64,000 nt of DNA from Paenibacillus lutimineralis (GTDB lineage Bacteria; Bacillota; Bacilli; Paenibacillales; Paenibacillaceae), in NCBI RefSeq assembly GCF_003991425.1, contig NZ_CP034346.1:1773501-1837500 (forward strand), given 5' to 3'. The position numbers and the translations under genes are program-made. Below are positions 57,058 through 64,000 of the stretch, piece by piece (within the stretch, counting starts at the first letter, position 1; every line of letters begins with the position of its first letter). The notes beneath the pieces were generated by a model. The model was not told the origin of the DNA, did no database searches, and was given only the letters and a program-made list of their open reading frames with translations.

Positions 57058-59682
57058 ATGAGACGATTACAAGAGGTTCTTAAAGGACAGGAAGGCAACT
57101 ATATCCTGCCCTTATTTTGGCAACACGGGGAAGAGGAAGGGATACTTCGTGAGGAAATGCAGCGGATCCATGAATCCGGAATACGGGCCGTAATCGCCGA
57201 GGCAAGACCTCATCCGGATTTTCTGGGGCCAAAGTGGTGGCAGGACATGGACGTCATTATGGAGGAAGCACGCAAGCGTGGGATGCAGGTATGGGTGCTG
57301 GACGACGACCATTTTCCTACGGGCAGGGCGGCAGGCAGACTGAAGGACGCACCGAAAGAGTTGCGTCGTTCATTCCTGTCCGAGAGGCATATCGATGCGC
57401 TGGGTCCAGCTCCGCACGCATCGTTTATTATCGATCGACCGTACGTGCCCTTCTTTGCCGAGAGCGGAGGGGGAGCTCTGATTGCCGTCGTCGCAAGCAA
57501 GCGGGATCCGATATCCGGTGAATTGACAGGTGAATCGATAGATTTATCAGCAATAGTAAAAGACGGAATATTACACTGGAGCGTGCCGGAGGGGTACTGG
57601 CGAATTTTCATTATGACCATATCCGATAAAGGAGGCAGCAAAAATCATGAGGATTATCTGAATCCGCTCTCAGCCGAATCGACCCGTGTGCTGATCGACA
57701 CGGTCCACGAAGCATTCTATGAGCGGTACCGGGACGATTTCGGTAAGACGTTCGCCGGGTTTTTCTCCGACGAACCCGCGTTTTATAATGACAGCAATCA
57801 ATATGACTACGAATCTGCTACCGGGAAGAAAGACGTAGCGATGCCTTGGAGTAAAGACGTTCCTGAACGACTGAAAGAGGTAATCGGAGAAGACTATCTC
57901 AAGCAGCTCCCGCTATTATGGCATGATCAGGGAGTGAATCCGCCTATAATCCGTTACCATTACATGAATATTGTCAGCAGTCTCTATGGGGAGAACTTTA
58001 CCTCGCAGATCGGAGATTGGTGCCGCGAACGTAGCGTTGAATACATCGGACATGTGATCGAAGATAACAACGCACATACCAGGCTTGGCGCGGGAACTGG
58101 ACATTTCTTCCGCGCACTCTGGGGACAGGATATGTCCGGTGTTGACGTGGTCCTCTGGCAGCTCGCCCCCGGCTTCGATGAGACTCCGTTTAAGTGGTTC
58201 TTCGGTGAAGCAGACAGCGAGTTTTTCAACTATGGTCTGGGAAAAATGGGTTCTTCTCTTGCGCATCTCGATCCCAAGAAGAAAGGTCGTACGATGGCGG
58301 AGGTGTTCGGTGCATACGGTTGGGCAGAGGGTCTGAAGTTGATGAAATGGCTCACCGATCATATGCTTGTACGCGGCGTAAATCATTTCATACCACATTC
58401 CTTCTCCGCCAAGGCGTTTCCAGACCCGGATTGTCCGCCGCATCTCTACGCCAGAGGGAAAAATCCGCAATTTCGATATTACCGCTATTTGAATCATTAT
58501 ACGAATCGTTTGAGCCACCTGCTTTCAGGCGGTACGCATATCGCTTCCGCGGCTGTATTGTACCATGCGGAGGCTGAATGGTCCGGTAAGGCGATGTATT
58601 TCCATAAACCGGTCAAGGAGCTATTAAAAAGACAGATCGATTGCGATGTGCTGCCGATCGATGCGATCCTGGATTCTGTAACGCTTGAAGGGAAGAAGCT
58701 GAAGTCACGTGACGAGACGTTCGATTGTTTCATTATCCCGTACAGCGAAGCGCTTCCGGCAAAATGCCTGGCGAGAATTGGAGAACTAGCCGAGCTCGGT
58801 TTGCCGGTAATCTTCATCGATGCGCTACCTGTGCGTGCCAGTGAGGGAGAAGATGGCTCCGAGCTTTTGAAACGACTGACGGCATGCCGGAACGTCTCCG
58901 TCGTTCCACTTGCCGAGGTAGCCGGACATCTAGCCTCACGTGGATTTTATGAGTTGAAGACGGACGGCGAATATCCGTACTTACGTCATTATCATATACG
59001 GCATGAGGACGCTGACGTCTATTTCTTCTTTAATGAACATCCGCAGCTTCCAATCGAAACAAATGTTGAACTGCCCACATCCGGCCATATATGTCTGTAC
59101 GATGCTTACAATAACCGAGTAACCCGCGTTATTGATGTTGTTGATGGGGAGGATGCACGGGTCCCGTTGCGCTTGGCGCCTTTCGAGACGGTTGTTGTGG
59201 TAGCCGGAGAGCTATTCAAGGATCTGACTGTGCAGGACGAGGCAGTAACCGAGCGTGAGCAGCTGGAAGTATCCGCCGTCTGGTCGCTATCAATCGTTTC
59301 CTCCGAGCAGTACCCGCGCTTCGAAACGCACGGCAAACTGGAACGGCTGGTGGATCTGAGCCGTCAGGAATACCTGCCTAGATTCACGGGTACGTTCCGC
59401 TATGAGACAACGGTGGAATGGAATAATGCGTTGCCAAAGAACATGTGGCTGGACTTGGGGGAAGTCTATGAGACCGCGGAAGTGCTGGTAAACGGCCGTT
59501 CTGCCGGCGTAAGAATCAGCCCCCCTTATCGATTCGATATCTCGGGATCGCTGGAGCAAGGCGCAAACATGTTGACGGTTGAAGTCACGAATACGTTGGT
59601 CAAGGAACATCGAGATATGTTTTCGCTGGTTGCCCAGCAAGAGCCAAGCGGTTTGTTGGGGCCGGTACGGTTGCTCTATTAA
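57058..59682 (+). CDS. GH106-like glycoside hydrolase (putative alpha-L-rhamnosidase)
   Basis: The 874-residue protein has a TIM-barrel beginning ILPLFWQHGEEEGILREEMQ, with GFFSDEPAFYN and GHVIEDNN carrying probable catalytic acids. A beta-sandwich with sugar-binding features closes the chain (MWLDLGEVYETAEVLVNGRS ... PPYRFDISGSL, as in GH2-type jelly rolls). This layout is typical of family 106-like hydrolases that remove rhamnose from pectic or saponin-type glycans, but the family call is tentative. No signal peptide, so cytoplasmic. ATG is chosen with AGGGGG further upstream than usual. The genes after it encode sugar binding and sensing. Confidence 0.7.
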   Translation: MRRLQEVLKGQEGNYILPLFWQHGEEEGILREEMQRIHESGIRAVIAEARPHPDFLGPKWWQDMDVIMEEARKRGMQVWVLDDDHFPTGRAAGRLKDAPKELRRSFLSERHIDALGPAPHASFIIDRPYVPFFAESGGGALIAVVASKRDPISGELTGESIDLSAIVKDGILHWSVPEGYWRIFIMTISDKGGSKNHEDYLNPLSAESTRVLIDTVHEAFYERYRDDFGKTFAGFFSDEPAFYNDSNQYDYESATGKKDVAMPWSKDVPERLKEVIGEDYLKQLPLLWHDQGVNPPIIRYHYMNIVSSLYGENFTSQIGDWCRERSVEYIGHVIEDNNAHTRLGAGTGHFFRALWGQDMSGVDVVLWQLAPGFDETPFKWFFGEADSEFFNYGLGKMGSSLAHLDPKKKGRTMAEVFGAYGWAEGLKLMKWLTDHMLVRGVNHFIPHSFSAKAFPDPDCPPHLYARGKNPQFRYYRYLNHYTNRLSHLLSGGTHIASAAVLYHAEAEWSGKAMYFHKPVKELLKRQIDCDVLPIDAILDSVTLEGKKLKSRDETFDCFIIPYSEALPAKCLARIGELAELGLPVIFIDALPVRASEGEDGSELLKRLTACRNVSVVPLAEVAGHLASRGFYELKTDGEYPYLRHYHIRHEDADVYFFFNEHPQLPIETNVELPTSGHICLYDAYNNRVTRVIDVVDGEDARVPLRLAPFETVVVVAGELFKDLTVQDEAVTEREQLEVSAVWSLSIVSSEQYPRFETHGKLERLVDLSRQEYLPRFTGTFRYETTVEWNNALPKNMWLDLGEVYETAEVLVNGRSAGVRISPPYRFDISGSLEQGANMLTVEVTNTLVKEHRDMFSLVAQQEPSGLLGPVRLLY

Positions 59683-59892
59683 CTTTAATAGGGATAATCG
59701 TCTGTGACTGTCCGTCACTGATTGTTTCATGATTTCACATATGCTGCCATTTTCCATGCCAGGAAGTCTAAAATTCAAAAACAAAATATCGGGTTTTCAA
59801 AAGACTTGATTTTTGATTTCCTATAAGATTTAATCAGAGCGATGCCGTTGCATGGTATCGCCGACATTCGAAACAAGATCAGGGGGATGCCA

Positions 59893-61446
59893 ATGAAACG
59901 GCAAAATTGGGTTATCGCATGTGTATTGGTACTGGCGCTTGTAGTAACGGCTTGCGGATCGGGCAATTCAGGTTCTGATGCGAGTTCGAGCAACACTCCG
60001 GAAAATAACGCTACCCAAAGCGGATCTGTGAGTGAGTCGCCTGTCCAGGAGTTGGAACCGGTTGAATTGGTTGTGGAATTTCCATTGTATAACGAGCAGA
60101 AAGATATGCAAAAGGTGGAAGATGCGTTAAATGAAATTACCAAGAAAAAAATAAATGCGACGGTCAAGTTAAGATCCGACAATATGGGCGCGTATAAGCA
60201 AAAGATGCCCTTGCTGCTGTCAGGCGGCGACAAAGTTGATTTGCTGTTTACCGGTCTTGGCCTCTACAATGCGCAAGTGGCCAAAGGGCAGCTTTACCCG
60301 ATGAATGAACTGCTGGAGAAACACGGACAAGGGATTGTAGAGGTGCTGAATGATCAGAGTCCCGAGTATTTGGAGGCGACGAAATCAGCGGGTGAAATCT
60401 ATGGCGTTCCGAGTATTCGCGATCTGGCTTCGGACTACGGCTTCATCATGCGCAAGGATCTTGCAGACAAGCACGGAATCGATGTATCGAAGATCAAAAC
60501 GTTTGATGATCTGGAAAATGTGCTCCAGATATTGAAAGAGAAAGAACCGGAAATGACATTGGCGAGAACCTTGACGACCACGATCGGGTTATACTTTGAA
60601 ATGGTATGGGACACGATTGGGGATAACCTCGGTGTGGTGATGCTGAATGATGACAATCTTAAAGTTGTGAATGGATTTGAGACGCAGGAATACAAGGATA
60701 TGGTGACTCGACTTCATCGTTGGTATCAAGCTGGGTATATCGCCAAGGATGCAGCTACGACTTCACAAGCCAGCTCGTTTAACGAAGTAAAGGCAGGAAC
60801 GGCCTATGGTTATTTATCACATATGAAGCCAGGATTTGAGATGCAGGATTCGCGATCGGCAGGATATGAGATGGTTGCAGTACGACTGACACCTGCCATT
60901 GCCACAACTGGTTATGTGACCAACATTATGTGGGCGATTGCTCATCAGTCAGAAAATCCTGAGAGGGCCATGATGTTTCTGGATATGATGTATACGGATC
61001 CTGAAGTGGTGAATCTGCTTGATTGGGGTCTGGAAGGAACCCATTATGCCAAGGTCGAGGGAATAGACAATATCATTACCTTCGCTCCGGGTGTGGATGC
61101 AACCTCGATCGGTTACAGCCCGGGTATGGGATGGATGTTCGGCAACCAGTTGCTTTCATATATTTGGCAAGGAGATGATCCGGAGCTGTGGAGCAAGCTG
61201 AAAGAATTCAATCAAACGGCCTTCAAGTCTCCGCTCATGGGATTCAACTATATAGCGGATGGCGTGAAGACCGAGATTGCTGCGGTTACCAATGTGCTGG
61301 ATCAATATCGTGTTGCTTTTGAAACAGGTACGATCGGTCCTGACAAGCTGCCGGAATTCAATGCAAAGCTGAAGGATGCCGGTCTGGATATTATTATCGC
61401 TGAGAAACAGAAACAAATCGACGAGTGGAAAAAAAGCAAGCAATAA
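59893..61446 (+). CDS. Extracellular sugar-binding lipoprotein (ABC importer)
   Basis: The protein has 517 residues from ATG 59893, right after AGGGGG; an upstream in-frame start lacks a ribosome site. The N-terminus MKRQNWVIACVLVLALVVTACGSG is a lipoprotein signal with lipobox VTAC, so the protein is tethered outside the membrane. A Ser/Asn-rich linker precedes the family 1 binding-protein fold (VELVVEFPLYNEQKDMQKVE ...). It is similar in type to the partial protein at the left edge. Its permease partner probably begins at 63412. Confidence 0.93.
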   Translation: MKRQNWVIACVLVLALVVTACGSGNSGSDASSSNTPENNATQSGSVSESPVQELEPVELVVEFPLYNEQKDMQKVEDALNEITKKKINATVKLRSDNMGAYKQKMPLLLSGGDKVDLLFTGLGLYNAQVAKGQLYPMNELLEKHGQGIVEVLNDQSPEYLEATKSAGEIYGVPSIRDLASDYGFIMRKDLADKHGIDVSKIKTFDDLENVLQILKEKEPEMTLARTLTTTIGLYFEMVWDTIGDNLGVVMLNDDNLKVVNGFETQEYKDMVTRLHRWYQAGYIAKDAATTSQASSFNEVKAGTAYGYLSHMKPGFEMQDSRSAGYEMVAVRLTPAIATTGYVTNIMWAIAHQSENPERAMMFLDMMYTDPEVVNLLDWGLEGTHYAKVEGIDNIITFAPGVDATSIGYSPGMGWMFGNQLLSYIWQGDDPELWSKLKEFNQTAFKSPLMGFNYIADGVKTEIAAVTNVLDQYRVAFETGTIGPDKLPEFNAKLKDAGLDIIIAEKQKQIDEWKKSKQ

Positions 61447-61453
61447 CAATAGC

Positions 61454-61491
61454 AATAGCCTCTGTCTGCCGACCGGCAGACAGAGGCTATT
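61454..61491 (+). terminator. Strong hairpin between the binding protein and YesM kinase genes
   Basis: A perfect 17-bp stem (AATAGCCTCTGTCTGCC and its complement) with a four-base loop starts eight bases after the stop. The T run is short, so it may act as a partial terminator or mRNA stabiliser, letting the binding protein be made in excess. Confidence 0.8.
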
Positions 61492-61560
61492 GTGTCTTGC
61501 ATGTCCCGCTCGTACTCGCCATGATTGTAAGGTATATTGAGCTGAGAAGGGGGCGGAGAC

Positions 61561-63285
61561 GTGCGACGGAATAAAACGATTGTTCATTCGATTCGCTTCA
61601 AGTTAATTGTGGGCTTGCTGCTCATTGTGCTTCCCATCCTGATCTATTTGACGTACAACAATAAATATTCGATTCAGGTTGTCCGGAATCAGGTGGCGAG
61701 CGCCAGTGTCAGCACCGTGACTTTGTATATGAACATTGTTGATAATATGTTGCAAGCGGCCGACAGCTATATTTTGCGATTAATTAATGAACAGGATGGT
61801 TTTTTGCAGTTGGAGAAGGCATCGGCTGAACAGACGGATTCTTATGTCCTGGAAAGGATAAGGATTGGCCAAAAACTGCGGGAGGATATGCAATACTATT
61901 CTGCCCATGAGTTCATGTTTATTTATTCGACCGTCAATGATGAGCTTATCTTCGCCCCGAATGCTCGGATAACCGGAAATGAGAATTTGCGTGAATTGCA
62001 AAATGCGGTGGAAGGCTATGTGCGTACTGACCTCGTGAAAATGGGCAAAGAGCTGAAGTGGATTGACGCCAACATTGGTGGGCGCTCCTTTGTGATGCGT
62101 GTGATCAAGTCGGGCCGCTTATATATTGGTCTTGCGATCGATGTGAACCAATTACTAGGTCCATTGAATTTGTTGAATCTCGGCGAGGGCGGGAAGGCTG
62201 TTTTTACGAATACTTTGCATAAGCCGCTGCAGGAGACCGTTTTTTTTGAAGGTCGGGAGATCGATCTGGTATTTGATGAGGATGAATACAAGCTGACCGG
62301 GGAACAGGAGCAGTACCTACTCGTCGGCAAATCGTCGAACCTGAGCACGCTTCGCTTGATTGCCTTGATACCGGATGATGTCATTCTTGAGCAACTGCCC
62401 TACCTGCTGCGTATCACCTATGTGCTCGTCGGCATCTCCTCGCTGATTGTAGCCGCTGCCTTCTATGCCTTGCGGCGAGTGGTGCTGCTGCCAATTCGGC
62501 GTATTATGTTTGCTATGCGAATGGCCAGGGAAGGGGTTCTTGAACACCGTATTCCCCGGTATCGAACCTCCAGTGAATTCGAGTCGATGAATGAATCATT
62601 CAATGCCATGGTAAGTCAGATTCAACAATTGAAAATTGATGTATATGAAGAGCAGTTGGCCAAACAACAGGTTGAGTTCAGGCAGCTGCAATTGCAGATC
62701 AATCCGCACTTTTTCCTGAATTCCTTAAACATTGTTTTCTATCTGGCGATGGATAAGAAATTTATCCTGATTCAGGAATTGTCCCTTGCACTGATTCATT
62801 ATTTTCGATTTGTGTTTCAAAGTGGTGCGGATACGGTGGCTTTGCAGAATGAAATTCGACATGTGGACAATTATGTGCGCATTCAATGCTTTCGTTTTCC
62901 CGGAAATCTGACGTATGAGGCCGTCATTCCCGAGACGTTGCAGACGGTAGGTGTGCCGCCGCTCATGATTCAGACGTTTGTGGAAAATGCCATTAAATAT
63001 GCGATTGATACGGATCGACAGACGCATATCCGGATTGAGGCCTGTACATTAACCACGGGTGATATATCCATCGTGATCCAGGATACAGGTCCGGGATTCC
63101 CGGAGGACATTCTTGAGTCGCTGCAAGCGGGCGTTCTTAAGGTGCCGGACCAAGGGGAACGCATCGGCATCTGGAATGTTCAGCGGCGGCTGGAGTTATT
63201 ATACCAAGGCAAGGCACAGGTAAAATTTGAAAATGACAACGGTGCGCGCATCGAAGTCATTTTGCCAGGAAAAGAAACTCCATAG
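61561..63285 (+). CDS. YesM-family sensor histidine kinase
   Basis: The 574-residue protein starts at GTG 61561 after GGGGGCGGAG. It has a membrane helix at about 13-33, an extracellular sensor (about 35-275), a second helix (about 278-300), HAMP (about 305-355), a HisK_internal domain with QINPHFFLNSLNIVFYL (about 380) and a HATPase with VENAIKYAI and IQDTGPGFPE. These kinases sense sugars or binding proteins and phosphorylate AraC-type response regulators that switch on the linked ABC importer. No such regulator is seen inside the window. Confidence 0.92.
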   Translation: MRRNKTIVHSIRFKLIVGLLLIVLPILIYLTYNNKYSIQVVRNQVASASVSTVTLYMNIVDNMLQAADSYILRLINEQDGFLQLEKASAEQTDSYVLERIRIGQKLREDMQYYSAHEFMFIYSTVNDELIFAPNARITGNENLRELQNAVEGYVRTDLVKMGKELKWIDANIGGRSFVMRVIKSGRLYIGLAIDVNQLLGPLNLLNLGEGGKAVFTNTLHKPLQETVFFEGREIDLVFDEDEYKLTGEQEQYLLVGKSSNLSTLRLIALIPDDVILEQLPYLLRITYVLVGISSLIVAAAFYALRRVVLLPIRRIMFAMRMAREGVLEHRIPRYRTSSEFESMNESFNAMVSQIQQLKIDVYEEQLAKQQVEFRQLQLQINPHFFLNSLNIVFYLAMDKKFILIQELSLALIHYFRFVFQSGADTVALQNEIRHVDNYVRIQCFRFPGNLTYEAVIPETLQTVGVPPLMIQTFVENAIKYAIDTDRQTHIRIEACTLTTGDISIVIQDTGPGFPEDILESLQAGVLKVPDQGERIGIWNVQRRLELLYQGKAQVKFENDNGARIEVILPGKETP

Positions 63286-63302
63286 ATACCCCTATTGTCA
63301 GA

Positions 63303-63384
63303 GCTTCCCATGTCTGAAAATCGAAAGCGCAATGTCGTGTTGGTGAAAGTAAGAGGAGCCGGTTTTCGATATGATGAACTCATA
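63303..63384 (+). repeat. 82-bp repeat copy 2, upstream of the ABC permease gene
   Basis: Near-identical partner of 56920-57001. It ends 28 bases before the permease start codon and lies just after the YesM kinase stop. Confidence 0.9.
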
Positions 63385-63411
63385 TTCAAACACCGAAGGG
63401 GGAATCCAATT

Positions 63412-64000
63412 GTGGAGCCGACATCTGCACAGAAATTACTGTTGAATACACCGCTAAGGAAAAAACGGTTCGCTGTGTTTCGGAAAATAGTCAAATATAG
63501 GTCGCTGTTTCTGATGACGCTGCCCGCTGTGCTTTATTTGCTGATTAATAATTATATGCCTATGTTCGGTACGATAATCGCGTTCAAGGATGTTAATTTT
63601 ACGAAGGGAATTCTGGGAAGCGATTGGATAGGACTGAAAAACTTTGAATACTTATTCAAAACCAAGGATGCTTTTATCATTACGCGAAATACCTTGCTGT
63701 ATAACTTGACCTTTATTGTGCTTAACACTACGATAGCCATCGCCTTGGCTATTTTCTTGAATGATATCAAAAACCGCTTTTTATCCCGCACGTATCAGAG
63801 TTTGATTCTGCTTCCCCATCTGATTTCAATAATCATCGTCGGCTATCTGGTCTTGGCCTTGCTGGATGTCAAGAACGGCTTTATGAACAAGTCGCTGCTT
63901 CCGTTGCTTGGTATGGACGAGGTCTCCTGGTATATGGAGACTGGTCCGTGGCCGTATATCCTGACGATCGTCAATATGTGGAAAGGCGTCGGATATGCAT
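63412..64000 (+). CDS. Sugar ABC transporter permease (LplB-type), N-terminal part
   Basis: The gene starts at GTG 63412 after GAAGGGGGA and is cut by the window end after 196 codons. The protein shows an N-terminal cytoplasmic stretch, membrane helices (LFLMTLPAVLYLLINNYMPM, TLLYNLTFIVLNTTIAIALA, LPHLISIIIVGYLVLALL) and the loop VNFTKGILGSDWIGLKNFEY typical of the LplB/YtcP permeases of oligosaccharide importers. It should pair with a second permease further right and with the lipoprotein at 59.9 kb. Confidence 0.93.
   Translation, partial: MEPTSAQKLLLNTPLRKKRFAVFRKIVKYRSLFLMTLPAVLYLLINNYMPMFGTIIAFKDVNFTKGILGSDWIGLKNFEYLFKTKDAFIITRNTLLYNLTFIVLNTTIAIALAIFLNDIKNRFLSRTYQSLILLPHLISIIIVGYLVLALLDVKNGFMNKSLLPLLGMDEVSWYMETGPWPYILTIVNMWKGVGYA

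Overview
The window reads as a chromosomal segment of a low-to-mid GC, Gram-positive, spore-former-type Firmicute, most likely a Paenibacillus. The signs are many carbohydrate-active enzymes (GH95, GH42, GH1, a GH106-like enzyme), YesM-type sugar-sensing kinases, extracellular sugar-binding lipoproteins, several S-layer-homology (SLH) surface proteins, AraC and LicT regulators, and strong AGGAGG-type ribosome binding sites. No rRNA or tRNA genes were recognised.

Layout. 1-8.1 kb: end of a sugar-binding protein, GH95 fucosidase-type enzyme, an AraC regulator divergent from a GH42 beta-galactosidase, and an APH-fold kinase. 8.2-18.0 kb: an SLH protein followed by a large secreted Ig-like protein gene split by two related but differently targeted group II introns; splicing at GTGCGAC...AY boundaries restores one 1085-codon frame. 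18.0-18.8 kb: noncoding DNA with an apparent orphan type I-C CRISPR leader and one repeat, and a hairpin-rich stretch. 18.8-23.3 kb: licT, a beta-glucoside PTS and a 6-phospho-beta-glucosidase, with a RAT antiterminator/terminator before licT and another before the PTS gene. 23.6-26.8 kb: SLH-anchored M13 metallopeptidase and a methyltransferase. 27.1-33.8 kb: a four-gene Wadjet/MksBEFG plasmid-defence operon in the order D-A-B-C, whose upstream region is duplicated in front of the methyltransferase.

34.8-46.2 kb is the most striking part: a self-contained PTS island. It holds its own sigma-54 (rpoN), a LevR-type sigma-54 activator, private HPr and Enzyme I, Lac/cellobiose-type EIIA, EIIB and EIIC, and three putative sugar-phosphate enzymes, with a textbook -24/-12 promoter between the two divergent arms. 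EIIA and EIIC each carry one single-base frameshift, so the island is either decaying or contains sequencing errors. 46.4-48.0 kb is a graveyard of remnants (IS3-type transposase, MFS transporter, MazG-like hydrolase, small helical protein).

48.0-64 kb: a response regulator with a BTAD-type output, a very large SLH/Ig-like surface protein, a hybrid kinase with two kinase cores and an internal receiver, a GH106-like glycoside hydrolase, a sugar-binding lipoprotein, a YesM kinase and the start of an ABC permease. An 82-bp near-identical element lies ahead of both the GH106-like gene and the permease gene.

Functionally the window is a plant-polysaccharide scavenging region (lipoprotein binding, ABC or PTS import, cytoplasmic hydrolysis) interleaved with cell-surface proteins, one anti-plasmid system and mobile elements.
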